64,000 nucleotides of DNA, from NCBI RefSeq assembly GCF_900100365.1, contig NZ_FNKU01000001.1:1860001-1924000 (forward strand), in the 5' to 3' direction. The notes under the pieces were generated by a model. That model worked only from the letters and a program-made list of their open reading frames with translations. It was not told the origin of the DNA and did no database searches. Both the position numbers and the translations under genes were made by a program. The DNA is from Pseudomonas cannabina (lineage in GTDB: Bacteria; Pseudomonadota; Gammaproteobacteria; Pseudomonadales; Pseudomonadaceae). Of this stretch, positions 49,077 to 58,240 are shown in pieces; within the stretch, counting starts at the first letter, position 1, and each line of letters opens with the position of its first letter.

Positions 49077-50258
49077 CTACAGCGGCAGACGAATGCGGAA
49101 CGTAGAGCCCACACCCTCCTCGCTTTCAACCTCGATGCGCCCACCGTGTGCCATCACGATCTGCTCGGAAATAAACAATCCGAGCCCCAGTCCGGCGACT
49201 GCGTGGTTGGTCGTGACGCGTTCGAACTGCTGGAAAATACGCTTCTGGTTTTCAGGCGTGATGCCGATGCCTTGATCCGTGACCTCGATGCAGGCATGGC
49301 CATCCTTGCCAAACACCCGCACCTCGACAGGCTTGCGTGCCCCGTAACGCAACGCATTGGTCAGCAGGTTGGCCACCACCTGCTCGATGCGAAACTCGTC
49401 CCAGACACCAATGACCGGCTCGTCAGCAAACAGCGTGATGCTGGAGTTGGCAGCGGCAATCTGCGCAGCGAAGCTTTCCAGCAACTGGCTGACCAGCTCG
49501 CTCAAGTCAAACGGGCTCGGCCTGATCGACAATTTACCGGTGCGAATTCTTGAAACGTCGAGCATGTCTTCGATCAGCCGGATCAGGCTCTGGATCTGTC
49601 GCTCGTCGCGGTCGACCATGGCCCGCAGCTTTTCCATGGTGAACGCGCCGGCGTTATCCTTGGCCAGGTGCAGCTTGCGCAACTGGGTTTCCAGAATCAG
49701 CCCGTTCAGCGGCGTGCGTACCTCATGCGAGACGATCGACATGAAGTCATCACGCATGCGGATGGCGTGCTCCAGCTCGCCCTGCGTGGACTGCAGGCGC
49801 ATGAGCAGCAGCTCTTGCTCCTGGCGACTGCGCTCTAGCTCTTCAACCTGGAGTTTCATGGCCTTGCGCTGTCGGTACAGATCGACGAAGACATTGACCT
49901 TGCTCTTCACCGCATGAATATCCAGCGGCTTGTGCAGAAAATCCACCGCACCGCTTTCGTAGCCTTTGAACGCGTAATTCAGCTCTCGGCCGGCAGCACT
50001 GACGAAGACGATCGGGATGTTTTTGGTTTTTTCCGTGCTGCGCATCATTTCGGCCAGCTCGAAGCCGTTCATGCCGGGCATCTGCACATCGAGAATGGCC
50101 AGCGCGAATTCGTGCTGCAACAGTAGCGACAGCGCTTCGTCAGCCGAGAGGGCCTTGAAGACGATTCGATCCTCGCGCTTGATCAATGCCTCGAGGGCCA
50201 GCAGGTTTTCCGGCAGGTCGTCGACGATGAGCAGCTTGGCCTGAATTTCACTTAACAT
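49077..50258 (-). CDS. REC-histidine kinase (receiver at N-terminus)
   Basis: A 393-residue protein with a receiver domain first (residues 1-125; LLIVDDLPENLLA, Asp57 in LAILDVQMPGMNG), then a coiled coil (130-165) and a kinase core with His178 in FMSIVSHEVRTPLNG. The ATPase domain has VVANLLTNALRYGA and AGLGLGLFISEQIV. Such REC-HisKA-HATPase proteins are cytoplasmic relays. It starts 7 bases inside the end of cheB, so it belongs to the cheR-cheB transcript and is likely to be controlled by the adjacent CHASE3 kinase. Confidence 0.92.
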   Translation of the reverse strand: MLSEIQAKLLIVDDLPENLLALEALIKREDRIVFKALSADEALSLLLQHEFALAILDVQMPGMNGFELAEMMRSTEKTKNIPIVFVSAAGRELNYAFKGYESGAVDFLHKPLDIHAVKSKVNVFVDLYRQRKAMKLQVEELERSRQEQELLLMRLQSTQGELEHAIRMRDDFMSIVSHEVRTPLNGLILETQLRKLHLAKDNAGAFTMEKLRAMVDRDERQIQSLIRLIEDMLDVSRIRTGKLSIRPSPFDLSELVSQLLESFAAQIAAANSSITLFADEPVIGVWDEFRIEQVVANLLTNALRYGARKPVEVRVFGKDGHACIEVTDQGIGITPENQKRIFQQFERVTTNHAVAGLGLGLFISEQIVMAHGGRIEVESEEGVGSTFRIRLPL

Positions 50259-50866
50259 GCGGTTCGTTCCAGCTCGACCAGCAATCGGCCAATATCAGTC
50301 AAAGAAAGAAGGTAATCCGGCGAGTGCAGCGCCAGAGCGGCCTCGGGCATAGTCGACGCCTGGGCTTGCAAAGGGTCCTGGATTACCGTGAAACCACCGT
50401 GTTTCCTGATCTGCAGCAAACCTCGCGCACCATCATTATTGGCGCCGGTCAGCAGCACGCCTGCCAGCCGCGAGCCGTAGGCGTCCGCCGCCGAATCGAA
50501 GAGGATGTCGATGCTCGGACGCGAGTAAAACACGCGGTCCTCCTGACTCAACGACAGGCTGCGATCCGACTCCACCGAAAGGTGATAGCTCGAAGGGGCA
50601 AAATAAAGCGTACCGGGCACGATATCCTCCTTGTCATCGGCTTCCTTGACGGGCATCTGCAAGCGATTCTGGAACACGTGGGCCAGCTGGCTGCGTCGAT
50701 CATCCGGCAAATGCAGCACCGTCAATACCGGCAAACTGAAACCGGGTCGCAGCGCACTGAATATTCTCAGCAACGCTTCAACCCCGCCGGCCGAGGCACC
50801 GACGACAATCGCATCGACAATGGGCAAATCGTTAACGGGCGAATCAGCGTCGAAATGGGTTTTCAT
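50252..50866 (-). CDS. CheB-type methylesterase domain protein
   Basis: A 204-residue protein that is only the CheB catalytic domain; there is no receiver domain. The triad is in place: Ser25 in VVGASAGGVEALL, His52 in TVLHLPDD, and Asp145 in LLTGANNDGARG. Chemotaxis CheB removes methyl groups from chemoreceptor glutamates, but no receptor, CheA or CheW is encoded nearby. The ATG overlaps the cheR stop as ATGA, and the REC-kinase overlaps its end by 7 bases. Confidence 0.9.
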   Translation of the reverse strand: MKTHFDADSPVNDLPIVDAIVVGASAGGVEALLRIFSALRPGFSLPVLTVLHLPDDRRSQLAHVFQNRLQMPVKEADDKEDIVPGTLYFAPSSYHLSVESDRSLSLSQEDRVFYSRPSIDILFDSAADAYGSRLAGVLLTGANNDGARGLLQIRKHGGFTVIQDPLQAQASTMPEAALALHSPDYLLSLTDIGRLLVELERTAC

Positions 50867-51684
50867 AACTTGCGGTAGATCCGCTCAGGCTTGATCAATG
50901 TCTCGAACGCACCGCCGTAAGCGGAAAAGTCGAGCGTCTCCTTGCTGCCCAGCGCCAGAAAACCACGATGGCTCAAGGACTCGTGAAACAGTCCAAAGGC
51001 GCGTTCCTGCAATTTTTTATTGAAATAAATCAACACGTTACGACAAGAAATAAATTGTGTTTCGGAGAATACACTGTCCGTCGCCAGGCTGTGATCGGCA
51101 AAGGTCACATTCTCGCGAAGGGTCTTGTCGAAAATCGCGTAATCGTAGGCTGAGGTGTAGTAATCGGCGAAATTGCGCTGGCCGCCGGAGTTGCGGTAGT
51201 TCTCGGTATAGGTCCGCAGGTTTTCCATGGAGAAAATGCCCTGCTTGGCCTTTTCCAGCGAGTAAGGGTTGATATCGGTGGCGTAAATGATGGCCTTCTC
51301 CAGCAGACCTTCTTCGCGCAGCAAAATGGCCATGGAGTAAACCTCTTCTCCCGTACTGCACCCGGCGATCCAGACCTTGATCGACGGATACGTGCGCAGC
51401 AATGGCACGACTTCGGTGCGAATCGCCAGAAAGTGCGCAGGGTCGCGAAACATTTCGCTGACCGGGATGGTGAGAATCTGCAACATCTGCATGAACGCCG
51501 CCGGATCGTGAAGCACACGCTCCTGCAAGGCAGAAATGGTGCTGCATTCAAACTGACGCAAGGCATGCATCACCCGCCGCTTGACTGACGCGCCGGAATA
51601 ATCGCGAAAGTCGTAACTGTACTTGAGGTAGATCGCCTCGATCAGCAGGCGCAGTTCGATATCGACGCTTCGATCAAGCTGCAT
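50863..51684 (-). CDS. CheR-type protein methyltransferase
   Basis: A 273-residue SAM-dependent methyltransferase of the CheR family. The N-terminal alpha domain (YDFRDYSGASVKRRVMHALR) is followed by the catalytic domain with SEMFRDPAHF, the SAM-binding VWIAGCSTGEEVYSMA, IIYATDINPYSLEKAKQG, and ISCRNVLIYFNKKLQ. The ATG at 51684 (MQLDRSVDIEL) is preferred to the longer frame from 51729. With cheB it forms a methylation pair of the kind seen in chemosensory-like signalling modules that have no dedicated receptor. Confidence 0.92.
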   Translation of the reverse strand: MQLDRSVDIELRLLIEAIYLKYSYDFRDYSGASVKRRVMHALRQFECSTISALQERVLHDPAAFMQMLQILTIPVSEMFRDPAHFLAIRTEVVPLLRTYPSIKVWIAGCSTGEEVYSMAILLREEGLLEKAIIYATDINPYSLEKAKQGIFSMENLRTYTENYRNSGGQRNFADYYTSAYDYAIFDKTLRENVTFADHSLATDSVFSETQFISCRNVLIYFNKKLQERAFGLFHESLSHRGFLALGSKETLDFSAYGGAFETLIKPERIYRKL

Positions 51685-51733
51685 GGGGACACTCCGCGCT
51701 GTCACGAATGCAGCCCGGCATGGCGGCATTCAT

Positions 51734-54700
51734 TCAGATACGCTCCATTTTCGGCAGCCAGACACGAATCAGCGAAAACAGGCGATCCAGATCGATAGGT
51801 TTGGCGAGGTAATCGTTGGAACCGGCTTGCAGGCAGCGTTCCTGGTCGTCTTTCATGGCCTTGGCGGTCACCGCAATGATCGGCAACTTGCGCCAGCGCG
51901 GGTCCTTGCGGATCTCGACGGTGGCTTCATAACCGTCCATCTCGGGCATCATCACGTCCATCAGCACCAGATCGATATCCTCGACCTCGTTGAGCCTGGC
52001 AATCGCTTCGAACCCGTTTCGGGCGATTTCCACCACGGCGCCCTTATGCTCAAGCGCACTGGTCAGGGCGAAGATATTGCGCACATCGTCGTCGACCACC
52101 AGTATCTTGCGCGCTTCGAATACCTTGTCCCGGCTGCGTGCGGTCTTGAGCATCTTCTGCCGCTCGTTGGAGAGTTGCGATTCGACCTTGTGCAGAAACA
52201 GCGTGACTTCGTCCAGCAGCCGCTCGGGCGAGCGTGCACCCTTGATGATGATCGAGCGCGAATATTTCATCAGCTCGGTCTCTTCATCGCGGGTCATGTT
52301 GCGCCCGGTGTAGACAATGACCGGCGGGAAGGAACAGATATCTTCCGTCGACATGCGCTTGAGCAACTCGTTACCGAGCATGTCCGGCAGCTTGAGGTCG
52401 ATGATCATGCAGTCGTAAACGTGGTCGCGCAGCAGGTCCAGCGCTTCCTGTGCAAAGCCTACCGCGGTGATTTCAATGTCATCGTCGCCGATCAGCCGCG
52501 CGATGCTGTCACGCTGCAACGCGTCGTCCTCGACCAGCAGGATGCGCTTGACCTTCTGGGTCAGTTTGGCTTCCAGCTTGGCAAACACATCCTTGAGTTC
52601 TTCGCGGGTGGTCGGCTTGACGGCGTAGCCGATGGCGCCCATGTGCAGTGCCGCTTCCTGACGGTCCTCGACCGAAATGACATGCACCGGGATGTGCCGG
52701 GTCGGCGCCAGTTCCTTGAGGCGCTGCAACACGGTCAGGCCGGAGTGATCCGGCAGGCGCATGTCGAGCAGAATGGCGTCAGGCGTATAGCGCGCGGCAA
52801 GGTTGAAGCCGTCATCGGCAGCGTGCGCAACCAGACAGTCGTAACCCAGTTCATGGGCCAGATCGAACAGGATCTGCGCGAATCGCACTTCGTCTTCGAT
52901 GACCAGAATGCAGCGCCGCTCGAACGGTGCCTTGTCGCGGTCATCGGCAAATACCGGCGCCGCGGGCTCGACCGGTGCGGGCGGCTGAATGGCCGGTGCA
53001 GCGGGAACAGGCAGACGCGAAGCGATGGGGGCAGCGATTGCCGGGGCGATAACAGACTCGGGAGCGCCGTGCTCGGTGTAGTGCTCCGGCAGCACCAGCG
53101 TGAAGATGCTGCCCTGCCCTGGCGCACTGGTGACACTGATCGATCCGCCCAGCAATGCCGCCAGATCCCGGGAAATCGACAGGCCCAGCCCGGTGCCGCC
53201 ATAACGCCGATTGGTCGTCCCGTCGGCCTGACGAAATGCCTCGAAAATGCCCTGCTGATGCTCTGGCGCGATGCCGATCCCCGAGTCGCGCACGCTGAAC
53301 ACGATGCCCGCGCCCGGCTGCCGGGAGACGATCATGCTGACCGCGCCCGCTTCGGTGAACTTGATCGCGTTGGACAGCAGGTTCTTGAGAATCTGCTCCA
53401 GGCGCTGGCGGTCGGTGAACAGCATGGTCGGCGCGCCCGCCTGTATATCGACGGTGAACGCCAGTTTCTTCTCGGTGGCCAACGGCTGGAACAAGGTGCG
53501 CAAGCCTTCGACGAGGCGCGGCACGCTGCTGTTTTCCGGGCGCACTTCAAGCTTGCCGGCTTCGACTTTGGAGATGTCCAGAATGTCGTTGATCAGGTTC
53601 AACAGGTCGTTGCCTGCCGAATAGATCGATTCGGCGAACTTGACCTGCTCGGCCGTCAGGTTCTCTTTAGGGTTCTCGGCCAGCAATTTGGCGAGAATCA
53701 ACGAACTGTTGAGCGGCGTGCGCAATTCGTGAGACATGTTGGCGAGAAATTCGGATTTGTACTTGCTGGAGCGTTGCAGCTCGTCTGCCCGGGCCTGCAA
53801 TTCCGCCTGAGCCATATTCAACTCTTCGTTTTTACGGTCCAGCGCGTCGCGCTGTTCAGCCAGAGCCTTGCTTTGTTCGGCTAGTTGCTCATTGGTCTGT
53901 TCCAGTTCGGCCTGCTGGGTTTCCAGGTGCGCCTGCGATTCCTTGAGAATACGCGACTGCTCTTCCAGTTCTTCGTTAGCGGTGCGCAACTCTTCTTGCT
54001 GCACCTGCAATTCTTCGTTGAGCTGCTGGGTTTCGGCGAGCACTTCCTGCAAACGCTGGCGATAACGAGCGGCTTCGATGGAGGTGCCGACGTTGTCGGA
54101 CACCAGTTCGAGAAACTCGACGTCCTGCTCGGTCAAGGGCCGCAAAAAGCCCAGTTCGATAACCCCGTTGATCTGATCGTCGTTGCTGGTCGGCACCACG
54201 ATCACGCTGCGGGGTGATCCCTCACCGAGACCGGAGGCCACCTTGAAATAGCTTTCCGGCAATTCGTCGAGGGTGATGATCCGTTTCTGGCGCGCAGCCT
54301 GACCGACAATGCCCTCATCGCTATGGATGATCTGCGCCTGCTGTTCCTGCTCGCGGGAAAACCCGTAGGACGCCACGCGCGCCAGACCGCCATGCTCCTG
54401 CCGGATGTAAACGGCAGCCACCGAAGCGCCGAGGTAGCGGGTCAGAAACTGCAATATATGATTGCCGAGCATGTTGAGGGTCAGTTGCCCAAGCACCTGC
54501 TCCGCCAGCTCGCTCTGACCATTGCGCAGCCAGGCGACTTTCTGCAGACGCTCGGCGTTGATTTCCTGCAACCGGAGGTTTTCACTGTAGGTGTTCGACA
54601 GCGACAGCAAGTCTCTGCGGCCTATATAAGCCAGGATACCGCTGACAATCACCACGAAGATCAGGTACAGCGAAACCGACAGCACCGTGCTGCGCGTGAC

Positions 54701-55237
54701 CTCGGCGTTACGGGTCAGGCGAAGTTGCTGCTCCATTTCCACCGCTTGCTCATACTCGGTGCGGATCTGATCGGTGATGCGCTTGCCGCGCCCGGCCAGC
54801 ACGGGCGTCTGGAAGTCGCCATTGTTGCGCCGTAGATCGATCATCTCCTGAGCAAACGCGTTCCACTCCTGCTGCAGGGTGGTCAGACGCCGGAATCGGT
54901 CCTGTTGCGTCGGGTTGTCTTCCACCAGCTTCTTCAGACCCTCCAGTTCGGCTGCGAGCAAAGGCTTGGCCACCTCGTAGGGGTCAAGGAAGTGCTGATC
55001 GCCGGTCAGCAGAAAACCGCGCATGCCGGTTTCCATGTCGATGGAGAGCTTCATCGAGCGGTTGGTGTTATTAATGACCCGGTCTGTGTGCTCGACCCAC
55101 TGTATTGCCGACAGCAGATAACTGATCAACACAATGAAGAAGACTGCGCTCAGCACTCCCACACCCAATGGCAAGCCTACGTTACGTCCCAGTAACTTGC
55201 GAAAGCGCTGCTCGTCGACGACAGACGTCCGATTCAT
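51734..55237 (-). CDS. CHASE3-GAF hybrid histidine kinase with three receiver domains
   Basis: A 1167-residue membrane kinase. A helix (about 22-45) and a CHASE3 sensor (about 50-185, MRGFLLTGDQHFLDPYE) are followed by a second helix (about 195-215), GAF (about 240-390), a long Gln/Glu-rich coiled coil (390-495) and a kinase core with His503 in FLANMSHELRTPLNS. Three receivers follow: AILLDMRLPDHSG, CMIIDLKLPDMLGNELL and LVLMDVMMPEMDG. This resembles sensors that act with CheB/CheR-like proteins. It is 49 bases upstream of cheR, so it heads the operon. The ligand is unknown. Confidence 0.92.
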   Translation of the reverse strand: MNRTSVVDEQRFRKLLGRNVGLPLGVGVLSAVFFIVLISYLLSAIQWVEHTDRVINNTNRSMKLSIDMETGMRGFLLTGDQHFLDPYEVAKPLLAAELEGLKKLVEDNPTQQDRFRRLTTLQQEWNAFAQEMIDLRRNNGDFQTPVLAGRGKRITDQIRTEYEQAVEMEQQLRLTRNAEVTRSTVLSVSLYLIFVVIVSGILAYIGRRDLLSLSNTYSENLRLQEINAERLQKVAWLRNGQSELAEQVLGQLTLNMLGNHILQFLTRYLGASVAAVYIRQEHGGLARVASYGFSREQEQQAQIIHSDEGIVGQAARQKRIITLDELPESYFKVASGLGEGSPRSVIVVPTSNDDQINGVIELGFLRPLTEQDVEFLELVSDNVGTSIEAARYRQRLQEVLAETQQLNEELQVQQEELRTANEELEEQSRILKESQAHLETQQAELEQTNEQLAEQSKALAEQRDALDRKNEELNMAQAELQARADELQRSSKYKSEFLANMSHELRTPLNSSLILAKLLAENPKENLTAEQVKFAESIYSAGNDLLNLINDILDISKVEAGKLEVRPENSSVPRLVEGLRTLFQPLATEKKLAFTVDIQAGAPTMLFTDRQRLEQILKNLLSNAIKFTEAGAVSMIVSRQPGAGIVFSVRDSGIGIAPEHQQGIFEAFRQADGTTNRRYGGTGLGLSISRDLAALLGGSISVTSAPGQGSIFTLVLPEHYTEHGAPESVIAPAIAAPIASRLPVPAAPAIQPPAPVEPAAPVFADDRDKAPFERRCILVIEDEVRFAQILFDLAHELGYDCLVAHAADDGFNLAARYTPDAILLDMRLPDHSGLTVLQRLKELAPTRHIPVHVISVEDRQEAALHMGAIGYAVKPTTREELKDVFAKLEAKLTQKVKRILLVEDDALQRDSIARLIGDDDIEITAVGFAQEALDLLRDHVYDCMIIDLKLPDMLGNELLKRMSTEDICSFPPVIVYTGRNMTRDEETELMKYSRSIIIKGARSPERLLDEVTLFLHKVESQLSNERQKMLKTARSRDKVFEARKILVVDDDVRNIFALTSALEHKGAVVEIARNGFEAIARLNEVEDIDLVLMDVMMPEMDGYEATVEIRKDPRWRKLPIIAVTAKAMKDDQERCLQAGSNDYLAKPIDLDRLFSLIRVWLPKMERI

Positions 55238-55673
55238 GAAATATCCCTGGCAAATGGATCAAAACGACAGAGTTTGCCGCAAACCTGCGAAAAACACTCT
55301 CATTTCTCACTTAGGGAGACGCTGATTTATTCTAAAACCCAGCTGTTGCCCCCAGATAAATCAAGGCCTCCAGAGCGTTGCAGGGACGAAAAATCGAATA
55401 AATCAGCGCCTCCTTAGAGGATTGAAATTTCACACATAAATCGGCGATAAGCTCGCGACCCTCCATGTGCGTGACGCATGGACCGTGAATTGTCGCCACG
55501 ATTCCCGGTATTTGTTCAACGATTGAACTTCCTTGGCGTTTTTACTTACTGATACATAGACTGTAATGATCGCGTACAGAACAGGCTCGGTCATGCGGAG
55601 CCAACAGAGCAGAATGCCAGACACTCAGCGCTGGTTCAGTTCCAACCCCATTCAAGGCTTTAAGGAGTCAACC
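55238..55673. other. Divergent promoter region between the CHASE3 kinase and a receiver gene
   Basis: This 436-base interval separates two divergent signalling genes and contains the 107-bp MITE-like element at 55311-55417. The remaining sequence must hold the two promoters. A TAAGGAG ribosome site occurs just before the receiver start. No gene is seen inside. Confidence 0.6.
55311..55417. mobile_element. MITE-like element with 18-bp terminal inverted repeats
   Basis: GGAGACGCTGATTTATTC (55315-55332) and GAATAAATCAGCGCCTCC (55396-55413) are inverted repeats matching at 17 of 18 positions. Each outer end is flanked by TTAG (55311-55314 and 55414-55417), which fits a 4-bp target duplication of the YTAR kind made by IS5-group elements. 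The interior (63 bases) has no transposase. It therefore looks like a small non-autonomous element moved by a transposase encoded elsewhere. Confidence 0.75.
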
Positions 55674-56033
55674 ATGCCGGACGCAGCGAGCACCATTCTT
55701 GTGGTCGAGGACGACACCATTGTGCGCATGCTGATTGTCGACGTGCTCGAAGAGCTGGAATACACCGTGCTCGAGGCCGAAGATGCCACCTCCGCCCTGA
55801 AGCTGGTGATGGATTCCGGCAATCGCATCGATCTGCTGATGACCGATCAGGGGCTGCCCGACATGAAGGGCACTGCGCTGGCCAGAAAGGTCATCGAGCT
55901 GCGCCCGGAGCTGCCGGTCCTGTTTGCCAGCGGCTATTCCGAGAACATCGACGTTCCGCCCGGCATGCACTCCATTGGCAAGCCATTCTCCATCGACCAG
56001 TTGCGCGACAAGGTAAAAAGCATTCTTGTCTAG
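55674..56033 (+). CDS. Single-domain response regulator (receiver only)
   Basis: A 119-residue CheY-like protein. Acidic pair in VVEDDTIVRM, phosphoacceptor Asp58 in LLMTDQGLPDMKG, and Lys in SIGKPFSIDQL. There is no output domain. The start ATG at 55674 follows TTTAAGGAGTCAACC, a strong ribosome site, so the open frame from 55566 is not used. It is divergent from the CHASE3 kinase and overlaps the glycosyltransferase by 8 bases. It is probably the receiver served by one of the adjacent kinases. Confidence 0.92.
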   Translation: MPDAASTILVVEDDTIVRMLIVDVLEELEYTVLEAEDATSALKLVMDSGNRIDLLMTDQGLPDMKGTALARKVIELRPELPVLFASGYSENIDVPPGMHSIGKPFSIDQLRDKVKSILV

Positions 56034-57342
56034 TCTCGACGCTGCCTCTGCCCTTCCCCGCGAAGACACAAAAAACCGGTTGCTGATCATCGGCTATGTC
56101 TGGCCCGAGCCGCGCTCGTCTGCCGCCAGCGGGCACATGATGCAGCTGATCCAGTGCTTTCTCGAGCACGACTGGCAGATTACGTTCGCCAGCCCGGCCA
56201 CGGAAGGCGAGCACCGCGCCGATCTGGTCAGCCTGGGCATTCAGGAAGTTCGAATAGCCCTCAACAGCGGCTCGTTCGACACCTTTGTCGCCGGGTTGCA
56301 GCCCCACGTGGTGCTGTTCGATCAGTTCATGATCGAAGAGCAGTTCGGCTGGCGCGTCGAACAGCAATGCCCGGACGCCCTGCGCATTCTGGAGACTTCG
56401 GATTTCCAGAGCCTGCGTCATGCCCGGCATCAGATGCTCAAAGAGCGGCCCGACGATCTGAACGGTCTTTTCGAATCGTCCAACGCCGAGTTGTTCCGGC
56501 AGATCGCCGCCAGCGACCTGGCACAGCGCGAGGTCGCTTCGCTGTATCGCTGCGACCTCAACCTGATGACCTCAGACGTGGAGATCGACTTGCTGACCGC
56601 TCAGTTCGGGCTGCCGGAATCGTTGCTGCACTGGTGCCCGCTGATGATCGACGGCGTGCCTGACAACGCCAGGCCATTCGATGAGCGCGCACACTTTCTG
56701 AGCATCGGCAATTTCCGCCACGCGCCCAACTGGGACGCCGTGCTCTGGATGAAAACCGCCATCTGGCCGCTGATCAGGCACCAACTGCCCGACGCGCAAC
56801 TGCACATCTACGGGGCTTACACGCCGCCCAAGGCCACTGCGCTGCACAATGCCGCGCAGGGTTTCCACATCATGCAGTGGGCCGAAGACGCATTGCAGGT
56901 CATGTCGCAAGCACGCGTCTGCCTGGCCCCGTTGCGCTTCGGCGCAGGCATCAAGGGCAAACTGATGGACGCCATGCTGTGCGGCACCCCGTCAGTGACC
57001 ACGCCCATGGGTGCGGAAGCCATGAGTGGCGGGCTGCCATGGCCGGGGCTGATCGCCAGCGAACCGGCGCAGATCGCCGCGTCGGCCGTCAAGCTCTACC
57101 GCGATCGCAGGGCGTGGCTGGAAGCGCAACGCGCCGGCTGGGTACTGTTGCAGGCACGCTACCGGCACCAGCAGCACAGTGCCAGCCTGATCGAGCGCAT
57201 CGAGGCGCTGCGCAGCAACCTGCCAGCCCATCGATTGGCCAACTTCACCGGCGCCATGCTTCGGCATCACCATCACAAAAGCACCAAATACATGGCGCAA
57301 TGGATCGAAGCCAAGAATCGCCACAAGGATGAAAACAGCTAG
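56026..57342 (+). CDS. Glycosyltransferase (GT-B, family-1-like)
   Basis: A 438-residue cytoplasmic glycosyltransferase. The N-terminal Rossmann half starts LLIIGYVWPEPRSSAASGHM, and the donor-binding half has FLSIGNFRHAPNWDAVLWM, LHIYGAYTPPKATAL and APLRFGAGIKGKLMDAMLCG, with a GIKGK-Ex7E-like donor region. The start is a TTG at 56026 inside the end of the receiver gene, so translation is coupled to that gene. It may modify a surface glycan under control of the signalling genes. The acceptor is unknown. It converges with cobF, overlapping by 4 bases. Confidence 0.85.
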   Translation: MSSLDAASALPREDTKNRLLIIGYVWPEPRSSAASGHMMQLIQCFLEHDWQITFASPATEGEHRADLVSLGIQEVRIALNSGSFDTFVAGLQPHVVLFDQFMIEEQFGWRVEQQCPDALRILETSDFQSLRHARHQMLKERPDDLNGLFESSNAELFRQIAASDLAQREVASLYRCDLNLMTSDVEIDLLTAQFGLPESLLHWCPLMIDGVPDNARPFDERAHFLSIGNFRHAPNWDAVLWMKTAIWPLIRHQLPDAQLHIYGAYTPPKATALHNAAQGFHIMQWAEDALQVMSQARVCLAPLRFGAGIKGKLMDAMLCGTPSVTTPMGAEAMSGGLPWPGLIASEPAQIAASAVKLYRDRRAWLEAQRAGWVLLQARYRHQQHSASLIERIEALRSNLPAHRLANFTGAMLRHHHHKSTKYMAQWIEAKNRHKDENS

Positions 57343-58109
57343 ACCGGCTTACGCAACAGGTACGTATCCATGATCCAGCCCTTGCGGCTGCGTGCTTCGG
57401 CCCGCAGCCGCTTGATCGGCTCACAGACATCGTCGAGCTTGCCAGCGACCAGTATTTCGTCAGGCGTGCCCAGGTAGGCGCCCCAATAGATATCCAGCCC
57501 CTGCCCGACGTACCGCTCGAAGCTGCAATGCGCGTCGAGCATCACCACCACATTGTCTGGCACGTTCTCTGGCAGGTCATCGCTCATTGCCGCCAGGCGT
57601 CGGCCAGTGGTGATATGGATCGACTCGCCAATCCGGTTGAGCGGTATCCGATGCTGGGCTACCAACGCCTGGACGCTGGTAATGCCGGGGATCACCTGAT
57701 AGTCGAGCGTCTCCCTGCCCCGCGCCAGCACCCGGTCCAGAATACGCAGCGTGCTGTCGTACAACGACGGATCGCCCCATACCAGAAATGCGCCGACTTG
57801 CTGCTCGTTCAGCTCATCACCGATCAGCCGTTCGAATAACACTGCGCGTTGCTCATGCCAGTGCTCGATGCCCCGTGCGTAATGCGCTGAATCGTTTTCG
57901 CGCCGAGGGTCCTGAACCTGCACGATCCGGTAATGCTGATGAATGATATATCGCTCGCAAACAGCCTTGCGCAGTTGCAGCAACTGGTCGTCGACATAGC
58001 CCTTGTCGAGCACGAAAATCACCTCGGCGCGATTCAGGGCGTTGATCGCCTGCACGGTAATCTGCTCGGGGTCACCGGCGCCCATGCCGATCAGCAGAAT
58101 CTGTTTCAT
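57339..58109 (-). CDS. cobF: Precorrin-6A synthase (deacetylating) CobF
   Basis: A 256-residue SAM-dependent methyltransferase of aerobic cobalamin synthesis; it methylates C1 of precorrin-5 and releases acetate to give precorrin-6A. The N-terminal motif LIGMGAGDPEQITVQAINAL and the later VIPGITSVQALVAQ are typical of CobF. The ATG at 58109 (MKQILLIGMGAG) is favoured; the open frame reaches 58184. It is separated from any other cob gene in this window. metH at 28.5 kb needs cobalamin. Confidence 0.9.
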   Translation of the reverse strand: MKQILLIGMGAGDPEQITVQAINALNRAEVIFVLDKGYVDDQLLQLRKAVCERYIIHQHYRIVQVQDPRRENDSAHYARGIEHWHEQRAVLFERLIGDELNEQQVGAFLVWGDPSLYDSTLRILDRVLARGRETLDYQVIPGITSVQALVAQHRIPLNRIGESIHITTGRRLAAMSDDLPENVPDNVVVMLDAHCSFERYVGQGLDIYWGAYLGTPDEILVAGKLDDVCEPIKRLRAEARSRKGWIMDTYLLRKPV

Positions 58110-58240
58110 CGAGCGGTACACTCCCGTGTGGCGAATCATGGCGAACGCCTGATCGCAGGCGATAGTTGGCTGACGATTGCGCATTGATGTAAAAAATCAG
58201 GCACATTATGGCCCTGGCACTTGCTGAACATGACGACGCC

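Noticed and set aside
51683..53884. A 733-codon plus-strand open frame across the CHASE3 kinase
   Set aside because: The minus frame carries kinase and receiver motifs; the plus frame is a low-information shadow.
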